A stretch of 30,594 bases of DNA, taken from assembly GCA_009731375.1 (NCBI GenBank), contig BJOX01000358.1, positions 86,493-117,086 of the forward strand, written 5' to 3'. Under the pieces are notes generated by a model, which saw nothing but the letters and a program-made list of their open reading frames with translations, had not been told where the DNA came from and did not search any database. Origin of the DNA: Paulinella micropora. Its lineage: Eukaryota > Cercozoa > Imbricatea > Euglyphida. Both the position numbers and the translations under genes were made by a program. This document shows positions 1 to 8,347 of this stretch, one piece after another; position 1 is the first letter of the stretch, and every line of letters begins with the position of its first letter.

Positions 1-438
1 GACTTAGGCGATGGATGTAAGATTATAAAAGGTGTGTGGATAGCACCAAAACTATATATGTTAGAATTCACGACAAAGGATGCCTTTACGGAAGGAATGA
101 CCAAGAACGACTTAAAGCATATTTCAAAAGGAGTTAAAATAGTGTCTGAAAATGGAGTTAAAAGATATTTCCATTTTCGGGGTAAAGGCTTAGATGCTAA
201 TCAGCTAAACTATGACACATTTGATAAGATGGACAAAGGCGGGTCAGTTGAAAATGTAAAGGATTTCCAAATGAAAAAAATACACATTGATAGAAACAGC
301 AAACAACAACAAGTCCCACATTTTAGCATTCTACATATGACGAATGTTAAAAAACAAGTTAATGAGAATAAATGGGCGGGCCGTAAGTTCATTAACGATA
401 ATGACAGCATCCCGCTCGGCTTCCACATTCGCGGTTGA
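1..438 (+). CDS. Protein-primed family B DNA polymerase, C-terminal fragment
   Basis: The frame is open from base 1 and ends with TGA at 436-438, so only about 145 C-terminal residues are present. The visible stretch KIIKGVWIAPKLYMLEF, followed by a Lys/Gly-rich stretch (KHISKGVK, then RGKGLDANQLNYDTF) and FQMKKIHI, has the layout of the C-terminal thumb region of protein-primed PolB enzymes of Polintons, PLVs and virophages. The catalytic motifs lie outside the window, so the call rests on the C-terminal pattern and the PLV context. The gene converges on the lipase gene with a single base between the two stop codons. In a complete element it would replicate linear DNA from a terminal protein. 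Confidence 0.66.
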   Translation, partial: DLGDGCKIIKGVWIAPKLYMLEFTTKDAFTEGMTKNDLKHISKGVKIVSENGVKRYFHFRGKGLDANQLNYDTFDKMDKGGSVENVKDFQMKKIHIDRNSKQQQVPHFSILHMTNVKKQVNENKWAGRKFINDNDSIPLGFHIRG

Positions 439-439
439 A

Positions 440-1129
440 TTATAAATAATTTTTTTTGGCTCCTTTACCCTTGAAACTTCTAATTGTATGAATGCCCCTC
501 GTCGGCTTCACTAATTTAGTATTAACAGCCGTAGCACCCATTAACGATACGGGGTCAAATGCCGTTCGGTAGTTTGTGGTCAGCTTTGCCGTCTTCGCCC
601 TTTTACCTTTTGGATTTACTTTAACCGCTACTCGGTCAATCACTCCCTCAATTAGGTCCTTTGTGCTACTGCCTTTATTGTATGTGGTCGCCCTTACACC
701 AGTTTGTCGGCTCAGGTCTTTTGCGATTGTTCCACCAAGACTATGGCCCGTCAGCTCTACATTATCCTTACCATATTTTTTTATAATTTCGTCAACCAGC
801 TTCTGCTCTTCTTTATATCTTGGTGTTCTTTTTAATACCCCCTTTACCAATGCTACATCGGTGAGTAAGTCTCGCTTATCCGCACTCCCCCTAAATGCGA
901 CAATAGCTTTACCATCTTTTTCATACACGGTTGATTTTTCTTTGCTAGCGACAGGCTTCCACCCGTCAGCTCCCTTTCTATCTGCCCGCGACAAATAGAC
1001 ATCCTCTGATAAATCCGCATTACCGCCTTTTTGCTTTCTGTATTCCTTACCAGCTTTTTTCAATGCTTCACCATAGGTTATGTTATGCTTAGCAGAGTAA
1101 GCCTTAACGAACTTTATCCACTCGGTCAT
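440..1129 (-). CDS. Class 3-type lipase (alpha/beta hydrolase)
   Basis: 229 aa. The lipase signature is clear: AFRGS at 78-82 (oxyanion region), the nucleophile elbow TGHSLGG with Ser130, then AFDPVS with Asp192 and IHTIRSF with His214 as the likely rest of the triad. The N-terminal 35 residues (W4, FVKAYSAKHNITYGEAL, then K/G-rich) look like a short motif seen at the start of many large-DNA-virus virion proteins, which suggests the enzyme may be packaged. The C-terminus is very basic. TATATA lies 2-8 nt before the ATG. By analogy with capsid phospholipases of other viruses it may help membrane crossing during entry; this is inference. The lipase fold itself is well supported. Confidence 0.8.
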   Translation of the reverse strand: MTEWIKFVKAYSAKHNITYGEALKKAGKEYRKQKGGNADLSEDVYLSRADRKGADGWKPVASKEKSTVYEKDGKAIVAFRGSADKRDLLTDVALVKGVLKRTPRYKEEQKLVDEIIKKYGKDNVELTGHSLGGTIAKDLSRQTGVRATTYNKGSSTKDLIEGVIDRVAVKVNPKGKRAKTAKLTTNYRTAFDPVSLMGATAVNTKLVKPTRGIHTIRSFKGKGAKKNYL

Positions 1130-1179
1130 TCTATATATTTAATTTTTATTTTTTTACTGCCTACTATATACACTCTACT

Positions 1180-1464
1180 ATGTCTTCCCTAACTAGACTG
1201 TGCGAGAAGTTCCAACAACTTTCAATTGAAGGCGAAAAAAAATCCTTCTCGTTGGAAGATATCCAAAAGGTAATCCACGAAGAAATAAAAGTGATTGAAG
1301 AAATGAGAAATGCTCAACCAAACTTGTTTCATTTCGGCAAATACAAGGGCAAAAAAATAGAAGACATAGCCAAGATTGATAAGCCATATAATATTGAATG
1401 GTTAGTTCGTCAACCGTGGTGTAGTAATAAAGACGAATTGAAGAAGTACTGTCTATCGCCGTAG
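1180..1464 (+). CDS. Small protein with DUF3820/ExoX-C-like motif
   Basis: 94 aa. Residues 50-80 read FHFGKYKGKKIEDIAKI, then Y, EWL and QPW. This matches the pattern fGKYKGk..e.I...D..Y..Wl..q.w of the DUF3820 / exonuclease X C-terminal family, a small domain often found in large DNA viruses and phages and thought to contact nucleic acid. The N-terminal half is charged and probably helical, with no nuclease residues, so the enzyme part is absent. CTATATA lies about 15 nt before the ATG, like its neighbours. It converges on the DUF3223-like gene across a short hairpin. Function unknown. Confidence 0.68.
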   Translation: MSSLTRLCEKFQQLSIEGEKKSFSLEDIQKVIHEEIKVIEEMRNAQPNLFHFGKYKGKKIEDIAKIDKPYNIEWLVRQPWCSNKDELKKYCLSP

Positions 1465-1497
1465 GAGGTATCTATCGTAAGAGATACATTTTACCTC
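1465..1497. terminator. Hairpin between convergent genes
   Basis: GTATCT (1468-1473) pairs with AGATAC (1482-1487), with an 8-nt loop. An alternative pairing of GAGGTA (1465-1470) with TACCTC (1492-1497) is also possible. It starts right after the stop of the + gene and overlaps the last codons of the - gene, so it could mark the 3' ends of both transcripts. Only the inverted repeat is seen; the termination role is inferred. Confidence 0.35.
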
Positions 1498-2110
1498 TAA
1501 TATTGATTTCTTTTTTTATAATTCGCAGTATTGCTTTCTGTTTGTGAAAGTCGCTAAACTTGGTGAAATGCGGTTCTTTCAATAGGTTATCTTCAACTTC
1601 TAATTCTCTATTAACTTCAAGGTATTGTTGAAGGATGTCTTTGAATTGTATTATGTCAAAGTGGTGGTCTACGTGGACATCAACCCGTTCATATATATCG
1701 CCACTTATTTCGCATATGTATCGTGGTTCTACGAATACATCAATAGCCACGATGTCAAGATATTCTTGTATTTGCGGTCTTATCGTATTCCTGCTCGCTT
1801 CTTTTATCACTCTCGCCATTTTTTTTAATTTGCTAAGCCCTATAAGGTCAACACAACAATTCCACGAAAACGGCTTACCATCTACACGAAAGTGTTTTCT
1901 CCCCGTGGTCAAATTACTTTCAACATCAATGATGCCATTTTTTAGACAAGGGTGATTGGTTATTAGGTCTCGCACGAAATTGCCATCTTCTGGGTTCAGC
2001 ACTTCACCATCGTTATATTTGTTTATCATTCTTCTTATGTAGGATTTGATAGATGCTTTTGTTAGAAACCGCCTACCACCCACAAAATACAACTTACGAC
2101 TGTAAAACAT
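1472..2110 (-). CDS. DUF3223/DCL-like domain protein
   Basis: 212 aa from the second ATG. I prefer this start over the ATG at 2128 because the TATATATA word lies between the two ATGs, 3 nt before the second, as in neighbouring genes. The middle shows LITNHPCLKNGIIDVES, then FRVDGKPFSWNCCVDLIG, resembling the DCL/DUF3223 pattern (hP....GI..i.v....F...dG...dFS..kC) known from plants, phages and large DNA viruses. Further on, VDVHVDHHFDIIQFKDIL and a basic C-terminus (KFSDFHKQKAILRIIKKEI) are visible. No catalytic activity can be assigned. The family call is moderate; the gene itself is well supported by length and codon use. Confidence 0.6.
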   Translation of the reverse strand: MFYSRKLYFVGGRRFLTKASIKSYIRRMINKYNDGEVLNPEDGNFVRDLITNHPCLKNGIIDVESNLTTGRKHFRVDGKPFSWNCCVDLIGLSKLKKMARVIKEASRNTIRPQIQEYLDIVAIDVFVEPRYICEISGDIYERVDVHVDHHFDIIQFKDILQQYLEVNRELEVEDNLLKEPHFTKFSDFHKQKAILRIIKKEINIRGKMYLLR

Positions 2111-2153
2111 TATTATATATATTATCATTCAGAAAAAATTATTACAAAAATAA

Positions 2154-2336
2154 TTAATTAGGTTGCTGTTCCTCGCGGGCTTTCTTAGCCTTTGTAAAGA
2201 ACTTAATTAAGTTTTCCCGTCTAGCATCATCTTCATTTTTTGTAAAGTATGCGATAGCACAAGTTTCATCGCAGAATTGGTAATCATCAACCCTAGCAGT
2301 TAATTCATCTTTTTTTTCGCACTCTTTACACGACAT
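2154..2336 (-). CDS. Mini zinc-binding protein
   Basis: 60 aa. Cys3-x2-Cys6 and Cys22-x3-Cys26 (FCDETCAIAYF) make a small treble-clef-like zinc-binding unit, followed by a charged helix rich in Lys, Arg and Glu. TATAG lies 3 nt before the ATG. It is co-oriented with its neighbours. It may be a regulator or an RNA/DNA-binding adaptor; the sequence gives no specific role. Confidence 0.62.
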   Translation of the reverse strand: MSCKECEKKDELTARVDDYQFCDETCAIAYFTKNEDDARRENLIKFFTKAKKAREEQQPN

Positions 2337-2374
2337 TCTATACTATGGGAAAAATAAATATTTCTAAAAATAAT

Positions 2375-3631
2375 CTACGGGTCTTCTAACCAAGTAAGAG
2401 CATACTGCATACTTATAGTTTGAGCTGATGTCGCTTGCGATGTTATAGTTAATCTTTCCCCTGGTAGCATATCGTCCAAATCATAATCATTTAGATTAAC
2501 CGTCTCAGCACTACTCAAATTTACAAAGATAACCGCTATGGTATTTCCGCTAGCAACAGTCGCGGTAGTATCAAACGAAACCAGACTTGTATTAGCATTA
2601 TTTTCAGCATACACGGCACCTGTAAGCGTGGCATTTTTTATTACTTTAATGATACAACTAGTCTTAGAGTCCGTATTTAAGATAGTTAGTCGTCGCGGAT
2701 AAACTATACTATAATTTGTAAGAGCACCACCTCCCGTAGTCGCATTATTTCTCATTGTAAAAACGTGGGCAACAGCATTGGTCGCATTGGCGGTTCTTTC
2801 ATAAATAAATGGAATACCCCTTATAATTTCTGTTCCTTCAATGAAGCATCCAACACTAGCGACTTTAATATTTTGAGCTGCTACAACAGCACCAACATTT
2901 GCTATATAGGTTGAAAAAGGTAGAGTAGTATTATTCAGTGTTGTTAAAGTTTGTGTGTTAGCATAACGAATGGCGTGAACCATTTGAAAATCTCCCGTAT
3001 TTGGATTTTCAATATAAAAAGATACTTGACCAAACCCTAAATACTGAAACTTAATTTGAAAAACATTACCCTTCGTAAAATCAATTGCGGGTAAGTATGT
3101 TTTCCCGTCCGCCTTATCAATATTCCAAGCTGTTTGCGAATAAGAATTAACAGTTGCCCCTCCTCGGTTATGATATATTCTCATTACTCCATTTTCTCTA
3201 CCAAAGAAGAAACCATCTGTAAAAGCACTATCACCTAATCCAACTGCCGAAAGATATTGTGCTCCATTAGCCTCCGTTGTAGTCCATAAGGCAGTAAATC
3301 TTACACACACTCCCATTCCAGCACGATACTTAATTCTTTTTTTTGATTGAATGTATCCGCTAGCCCCTGCCACGGCAGTCGTTGATATGCTAGCCATTGA
3401 ATTCTTCATTTCAATAGTAGAATTAACAATCGCACTATCCCATTTAGCAGAATTCACATTATACATAAATGTCTCTTGAATAATTGGTGTGTATTGTGCT
3501 GTGGATATTTCACCGAATGCTGTCAAGTTGTCATCTGTTAATTTTGTTTTTAGTTCTCCATAAGTTCCGCATTTCAAATTAACAAAATTCCCTCCATCAT
3601 CTTGTGCGATTAAATTTCGCTGGTGAGACAT
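2375..3631 (-). CDS. Putative virion surface/decoration protein, beta-rich
   Basis: 418 aa with no Cys-rich or enzymatic motifs and a strongly beta-type composition (Thr, Asn, Val, Ala, Gly). The middle part (about 100-245) has FFFGRENGVMRIYHN, then a Trp, FTKGNVFQIKFQYLGFGQVS and MVHAIRYAN. This is a lectin/laminin-G-like sandwich pattern that I recognise from virion proteins of phages and PLVs. The C-terminal 150 residues look like a second beta domain. The gene stands directly downstream of the capsid gene in the same orientation and has the same kind of long leader as the capsid and penton genes. I infer a structural role; no enzyme is suggested. Confidence 0.68.
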   Translation of the reverse strand: MSHQRNLIAQDDGGNFVNLKCGTYGELKTKLTDDNLTAFGEISTAQYTPIIQETFMYNVNSAKWDSAIVNSTIEMKNSMASISTTAVAGASGYIQSKKRIKYRAGMGVCVRFTALWTTTEANGAQYLSAVGLGDSAFTDGFFFGRENGVMRIYHNRGGATVNSYSQTAWNIDKADGKTYLPAIDFTKGNVFQIKFQYLGFGQVSFYIENPNTGDFQMVHAIRYANTQTLTTLNNTTLPFSTYIANVGAVVAAQNIKVASVGCFIEGTEIIRGIPFIYERTANATNAVAHVFTMRNNATTGGGALTNYSIVYPRRLTILNTDSKTSCIIKVIKNATLTGAVYAENNANTSLVSFDTTATVASGNTIAVIFVNLSSAETVNLNDYDLDDMLPGERLTITSQATSAQTISMQYALTWLEDP

Positions 3632-3632
3632 T

Positions 3633-3661
3633 GTAGGTGCTTTTTTTCAAAAACCACCTAC
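3633..3661 (-). promoter_or_regulatory. Leader hairpin of the 418-aa structural gene
   Basis: GTAGGTG (3633-3639) and CACCTAC (3655-3661) form a 7-bp stem around a 15-nt loop, starting one base upstream of the ATG. In the mRNA sense the 5' arm is preceded by GGTC, giving GGTCGTAGG, the same word found in the penton-gene leader. Confidence 0.5.
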
Positions 3662-3674
3662 GACCTAAGCTTCG

Positions 3675-3684
3675 TATATTATAT
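3675..3684 (-). promoter_or_regulatory. TATA-like element of the 418-aa gene
   Basis: TATATTATAT lies 44 nt before the ATG. Most other genes of the element have this word within about 15 nt of the ATG, so this is the long-leader class. Confidence 0.4.
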
Positions 3685-3730
3685 GAAAAAAATAAATCTA
3701 AATTTTTAAATATTACTTCACTGGCGGGGT

Positions 3731-5256
3731 TTAGGTTCTAGTAATGGTGCCATTCTTAACATTTACTTCTTGCTGAGTTACGACAAATGTGTAATGATTG
3801 GACGCAGTATTCGCAGTGGTAGCAATAAACTCCCATCGTCGCTCGGTGTCTAGGGGTAGTCCGCTGATTTCATTTTGGTCCTTGCTCCACAGCGGGCGAG
3901 TATTGTCAAAGCTATCGCACCAAACCCAGTTGTATTGATAAACATTGCTATTCATCAAAGAAGAGCCTTCCAACTTCGGTTTAAGATACATATAGTCTTC
4001 TAGTTTTCCAGTTTGACAATCAACATTGAATTCTTGAAGTCGTGCTCCGTCTAGTGTAGTATAAAAAGTTTGGACCTTTGAGCCGAGCAGGTTGCTATTG
4101 TCATAGGCGGTGTTCTTATTTTCGGTTGTGTTGAAAACAGAGTGATAAATTTTCTTAATTCGCCGTCCGTGGCCTCTGTCAAATCTAAGGATAACATTTT
4201 GAGAAGTTGAAGCGAGCCCGACAGTATTTTTATACAAATAAGAATAATCAATGTTGAAGCTCATACCTTCGGGGCTCATAATCTTCTGTTGAATTGATTG
4301 AACGACATCGGGGTTGGTTTCAACAGCTAAGAACAGGCTGAGATTAGTAATAGTAATATTTGAATCAGCTACCGCAACAGTGCCACCACCAGTAGAAAGA
4401 GCATCATTGTTATAATAAAAGATTTTGGGTGTCTGCTGCCAAACAATCCGCAAGGTCAAAATTTCTGGAAACATAATAGTTTTATCCAGAGCGAAAATAG
4501 TATTGTAAAGCATTCCAAGATTAATCTTAACATTAACACTTGGGCTGGCATTGTTAATAGTTCCAGCTGAAAAATACTTAGCCTCATTAAAAGCAACATT
4601 AACGAACTTACTCGTGCCAGTCTCATTCGCGATAAGGGCATCATCGTGTCGGCGGGCATTTGTGGTGGGTTGTGCCATCCAAGCCTTTAATGCGGCCTGA
4701 ACCTGAGCCTTAGCAACATCAATGCCCGTATCAATTTGCCCCGCCGCATTTCCTGCTATTGCCGAAGCGGCCAATGCTGTTTGTAATGCGGCCAACCTTG
4801 TAGCATCACTGGCGGGTTGAAATGTAGTTGTAGCATTACACTTTTGAAGCATACAACCTGCTCCACTTCCATTGTCGTGGTTTTCCAAAGCGAGTAAATC
4901 ATCAATGGAGGTTTCGGGTTTCCAAATCATCTTGGTGATATTGCCGACTTCGTTAATGTCGCACAGATAAACACCACCTCTGGTAATCAATTGTATCTGC
5001 CTAATCGGGGCCAGGCAATCCATAAAGCATTTATTGTAGTTTCCAGCCTTCGCATCTGGGGCATAATTAAAACTCAAAACAGAGCGAGCCAAGTTAAAGG
5101 ACGGCTGATAAGGTCAAAGTTGCTTTCCTGTCCTCCTGCGGTAGAAACAGTGATATTAATAGAACCCTCACGAGGGGTAAGCTTATTCAAGCGATAAGAA
5201 GCACTGATGTAGTCAGTCCTGCTAAAATCTAGTTCGCCTCCGTGTTGTGTGGGCAT
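3731..5256 (-). CDS. Double jelly-roll major capsid protein, with a frame break
   Basis: The main frame (3731 to about 5098) encodes over 450 residues with the PLV/virophage capsid look: TRGGVYLCDINEVGNITK near the start of the first jelly roll, a long Ala-rich insertion, and a C-terminal second jelly roll ending in SNHYTFVVTQQEVNV. This frame has no ATG at its beginning. The ATG at 5254-5256 lies in another frame and encodes the missing N-terminal strand (about 53 residues: HGGELDFSRTDYISASYRL and onward). The switch falls at about 5098-5101, in a short C run, and one missing base would explain it. The whole protein would be about 507 aa, normal for this family. It is either a sequencing slip or a real disabling mutation. 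The penton gene is immediately upstream. Confidence 0.85.
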
Positions 5257-5304
5257 TTTGTGTAAGTGCCCGAAGTTTTTGGTGAAGCTTTTTTAAAAGG
5301 TTCC

Positions 5305-5310
5305 TATATT
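5305..5310 (-). promoter_or_regulatory. TATA-like element of the capsid gene
   Basis: ATATAG in the sense direction, about 49 nt before the ATG at 5256, within an A/T-rich stretch. This is the long-leader class, as for the 418-aa and penton genes. Confidence 0.35.
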
Positions 5311-5341
5311 TTAATCCGAGAAAAAAAAATAAATTAATTAA

Positions 5342-6154
5342 TTACCTTGATTTGAGTAGATTAAAGAATGATGTAAATAAATTAAAATAATTCGTCTCAC
5401 GGTAAATCAACAATGTCATTACAATACCTAGCCCATTGAGATTAACTGGTTGGTCGTTTTCGTCAGTTAAGTAAAACCGATACACATTGCTTGAACTAGT
5501 AGATAGCCGTTTTCCGTATTCACTGCCCGAGCCGTCATAGATAACAGAGCCGAACGGGATTTCATTTGCTGTGTATATTTCCTGTAATACGTGATTATCA
5601 CCTTCGCCTACTAGGTCGCTTTGTAAATATAATGTTTTTTCGCCAGTCAAGATTATGACATTTGGGGACCTAATGGTATTGTTAGCAAAGAAATATGTTG
5701 AGCTACGGTCAAAACCCATTACTTCGTGGATACGTGTTTCGCCGTCAAATATAAACCGCGGTTGGATGCCTCCATTGTTAGCTACGGTAAATAATAGCTT
5801 GCCGTCTTCTGGGTCGGTGTTTGTGTTGTTGCTTGTTATTGTATATGTGTAGTCATTGGGGCTGTCTGCGGTTAGCACCTCGGCTAGCTTATTCTTTAAG
5901 TTATTCATCGTGTAGTTTCCTTCGGGTATCGTAATTAGCGCCTCAAATCCATCTTCACTAAGTGTAAAAGTATTGTATGGCGAAGAAACAGAATAATACG
6001 ACTTCGGCACATAGATATGTAAAATTTTACAATGTGTTGGATTGTCTAGCGATTTCATATCAATGGAGTGTGTGAAATCACTGTCCGTGCCGTTTATCCT
6101 ATTTTTGCTATTGACATAGTAAATGTTAGAGCTTCTGCCTCCCCTATATTCCAT
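5342..6154 (-). CDS. Penton / minor capsid protein (single jelly roll)
   Basis: 270 aa. The N-terminus (GRSSNIYYVNSKNRINGTDS, then DFTHSIDM) followed by KILHIYVPKSYYSV and ALITIPEGNYTMNNLKNKLA is the recognisable pattern of PLV and virophage penton proteins. In these, a signature N-terminal arm precedes a jelly roll with a P.G.Y....l...l motif. Length fits the family. It would occupy the 5-fold vertices. The gene is co-oriented with and just upstream of the capsid gene, as usual for the morphogenesis module. The start is fixed by the hairpin leader that abuts the ATG. Confidence 0.82.
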   Translation of the reverse strand: MEYRGGRSSNIYYVNSKNRINGTDSDFTHSIDMKSLDNPTHCKILHIYVPKSYYSVSSPYNTFTLSEDGFEALITIPEGNYTMNNLKNKLAEVLTADSPNDYTYTITSNNTNTDPEDGKLLFTVANNGGIQPRFIFDGETRIHEVMGFDRSSTYFFANNTIRSPNVIILTGEKTLYLQSDLVGEGDNHVLQEIYTANEIPFGSVIYDGSGSEYGKRLSTSSSNVYRFYLTDENDQPVNLNGLGIVMTLLIYRETNYFNLFTSFFNLLKSR

Positions 6155-6171
6155 CGTAGGGACACCCTACG
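6155..6171 (-). promoter_or_regulatory. Leader hairpin abutting the penton ATG
   Basis: CGTAGGG (6155-6161) and CCCTACG (6165-6171) form a perfect 7-bp stem with the 3-nt loop ACA, ending exactly at the base before the start codon. It would sequester the start region of the mRNA. It shares the word GGTCGTAGG with the leader of the 418-aa gene. Confidence 0.55.
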
Positions 6172-6186
6172 ACCCGACTTTTTGGA

Positions 6187-6193
6187 TATATAA
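6187..6193 (-). promoter_or_regulatory. TATA-like element of the penton gene
   Basis: TATATAA (as read on +) lies 33 nt before the ATG, with the hairpin leader between. Long-leader class. Confidence 0.4.
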
Positions 6194-6238
6194 TAGAAAA
6201 TATATTTTTTTGTTTTTTAATTACTTCAAACCACTTGT

Positions 6239-6261
6239 GGGGGTGCGGGGGCTTGCCCCTG
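6239..6261 (-). repeat. 23-nt G/C hairpin word, copy 1
   Basis: It lies immediately 3' of the protease stop codon. In the gene's sense it reads CAGGGGCAAGCCCCC, then GCACCCCC. GGGGC/GCCCC can fold into a tight hairpin. An exact copy in sense orientation stands in the 3' flank of the integrase (16846-16868). It is probably a 3'-end processing or termination signal. Confidence 0.6.
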
Positions 6262-8277
6262 CTAAATAAAGGTATCAAAGCCATAGCCGTTCTGGGTTTT
6301 CAACTCATCCGCTTCTTTTTCTTTTAAGTCTGTCCAACCGCTGGCAAATTTAAAGCGGTTCCCTTTCGCTCGTTCAAGTAAAAACCTAATACTATGCCAT
6401 CCGCAGGTTGTGCTCGTGTCGCTTTGGTTTTTGACTTGATTAACCTTCATAAGCAGGTATGTGTTCGGCTTACTCTTTTCAATAAGCTGTTTCATTTGGT
6501 GTAGAAATAGCTCAGTCGGCTTATACAGTGCGAGAGGGTCGTAGATTTCAATAGTGTCGTCTTTAATGGTATCAATCCAAACAGCAATCCAATGTGAGCC
6601 TGGTTGGCTAGACTTATCCAAGTTCATTATAAAGCCATACTTCTTTCTTTTTTCTGGTTTCAGTTTGTTTATTTCGTCGCTCGCCACAGTCCCCAAATAC
6701 CATTCGTGCTTTTTCATAATGTTGTCTATTTCATCCGTCATTAACCCTCTACCTTCCCCCGCTAAGTTAACGGGTAGCTTTTGTTGCTCTTCTGTGGGTG
6801 GTTCGGTGGCTGGCGGTTGTTGTGGTGGTTCGGTGGCTGGCGGTTGAATGGTGTCTACATCTGTGGTGGGGGCTGGCGGTTGAACTTCCTCTACATCTGT
6901 GGCTGGGGTTGCTTCCTCGGTTGGTTGAATACCGAGAGTATTTGAAACTTGATTTTTAATGTTTGGGTCGCTTCTCATTTCAGTTACTAAGCTACTTACA
7001 TAATCCTTCTTCTTCATTTTTTTCCTGTATTTACCCTTCTTCAAATATTTCTTAATTTTTGCTATCGTTAAAAGTTTGTGTATTAATTCCTCCATCGTTT
7101 TTGCCCCAGCACCAGCTTGGTTTATTCCCAAATAATCAGCGAGTTTCTTTCTCATTTCATTCTGGTCTATTCCTAAATCAATACCTTCATCTACTATAAC
7201 TTGTGCCATACCCGCTGTCGTGTGTTTTCCTTTAACTTTTTTTGGTGGTGGTTTGCCCCGAGCTTTCATTTCTTTTTCCAAAGCAGGGCCCAAAGTTTTG
7301 GGTATATCCAATTTCGGATACTTGTAATCATTTCTTAAACCTGCGGATATGTATGATATTTTATCTTTAATTTCAAAGTGTTTCGCTTTGGCCTCCGCTA
7401 GTTTTTTTTCTTGTTCTAATTCTTTTTTGTATTGTTCCGCCAGTTCTTTCTGCTCATCTGCTGATTGGGCATCGGCTATCGCTTTCTCTATTCCTGTGCC
7501 AAGTTTGATAAATTCTGTTTTGCTCAAACCTTTAATAAATTTAGTTGTAAAGCCCGCTTTCTTCATTAATTCAATGTATTTTTCTTTTAATTCCTTTTCA
7601 GCCTTTTTCTCTTCTTTTGTTTTCAATGGCATCTGCTTTTCTTCTGGTGCTTGTGGTGGTGCTTGTTGTGGTCCTAATTGTGGTGCTTGTGGTGGTGCTT
7701 GTGGTGGTCCTAGTTGTGGTGCTTGTGGTGGTCCTAGTTGTGGTGCTTGTGGTGGTGCTTGTGGTGGTGCTTGTGTGTATTGAGGTTGGAAAGGTGGTAA
7801 TAACATCAAATTGTTTTTTCTATCTTGTTCAAATTTTACATCCTCTATAAGTTTTTGCTCTCTGTTCGCCTCCCTTATTAATTCTTCTTGTCTTTCTTTA
7901 ATGTCGGCATTCTCCTTCCTCTCCATTCTTTTCTTCTCATCTTCCGCCTGTTCTCTTAACTTCTTTTCCTTTTCCTCCTGCTCGTGTATTAGTTCATATT
8001 TTTTCAGCAGGTTGTTTTGTATCTGGTTGCGGTTCTCGTGTTCAAGGCGATTGAATTCGGACTTAACAATTCGCTCCTTCGTCTTTCGTGTTTTCTTCGT
8101 TTTATTGTCCCCTTTCATATATTTCAAAAACAGCTTAACGATTTGAAGTGTTGAAAGGTCATTCGTTTTCTCGCCAAAGTTGAGATATGCTCGTTTGCCT
8201 TTCACTTTGATATAAGGTCTGCCATCTTTGGTTCTGTATATCCTCGGAGGTCTTTGTTTCTTCGGCTTACTTCGCAT
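6262..8277 (-). CDS. Maturation cysteine protease (adenovirus/Ulp1-like) in a multidomain protein
   Basis: 671 aa. Order: basic N-terminus (1-60); Glu/Lys/Gln-rich coiled coil (about 62-155); Pro-Gln-Ala repeats (APPQAP, LGPPQAP) at about 165-212; a second Lys/Glu-rich helical part (215-300); a basic region around 330-425; a Pro/Thr-rich linker (452-500); and a C-terminal protease. The protease shows PGSHWIAVWID with His562, IEIYDPLALY with Asp580, and TSTTCGWHSIRFLL with Cys625, the His-Asp-Cys triad and Gln-less CGWHS box of the adenain/Ulp1 clan as found in PLVs and virophages. It should cut virion precursors, probably the neighbouring GG-containing core protein. The N-terminal 500 residues are unusual; most relatives are much shorter. 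They may be a scaffold or a packaged fusion part. Confidence 0.82.
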   Translation of the reverse strand: MRSKPKKQRPPRIYRTKDGRPYIKVKGKRAYLNFGEKTNDLSTLQIVKLFLKYMKGDNKTKKTRKTKERIVKSEFNRLEHENRNQIQNNLLKKYELIHEQEEKEKKLREQAEDEKKRMERKENADIKERQEELIREANREQKLIEDVKFEQDRKNNLMLLPPFQPQYTQAPPQAPPQAPQLGPPQAPQLGPPQAPPQAPQLGPQQAPPQAPEEKQMPLKTKEEKKAEKELKEKYIELMKKAGFTTKFIKGLSKTEFIKLGTGIEKAIADAQSADEQKELAEQYKKELEQEKKLAEAKAKHFEIKDKISYISAGLRNDYKYPKLDIPKTLGPALEKEMKARGKPPPKKVKGKHTTAGMAQVIVDEGIDLGIDQNEMRKKLADYLGINQAGAGAKTMEELIHKLLTIAKIKKYLKKGKYRKKMKKKDYVSSLVTEMRSDPNIKNQVSNTLGIQPTEEATPATDVEEVQPPAPTTDVDTIQPPATEPPQQPPATEPPTEEQQKLPVNLAGEGRGLMTDEIDNIMKKHEWYLGTVASDEINKLKPEKRKKYGFIMNLDKSSQPGSHWIAVWIDTIKDDTIEIYDPLALYKPTELFLHQMKQLIEKSKPNTYLLMKVNQVKNQSDTSTTCGWHSIRFLLERAKGNRFKFASGWTDLKEKEADELKTQNGYGFDTFI

Positions 8278-8347
8278 TACTACTGGTTGTATATTATTAG
8301 TAAAAAAAATAATAGAAGGTTTAGTTTTTTATTTGAGTGGCTTGTCC

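Noticed and set aside
7349-7850. Cys/Gly/Ala-rich and Val/Leu-rich plus-strand frames
   Set aside because: Antisense reading of the PQA repeats of the protease gene.
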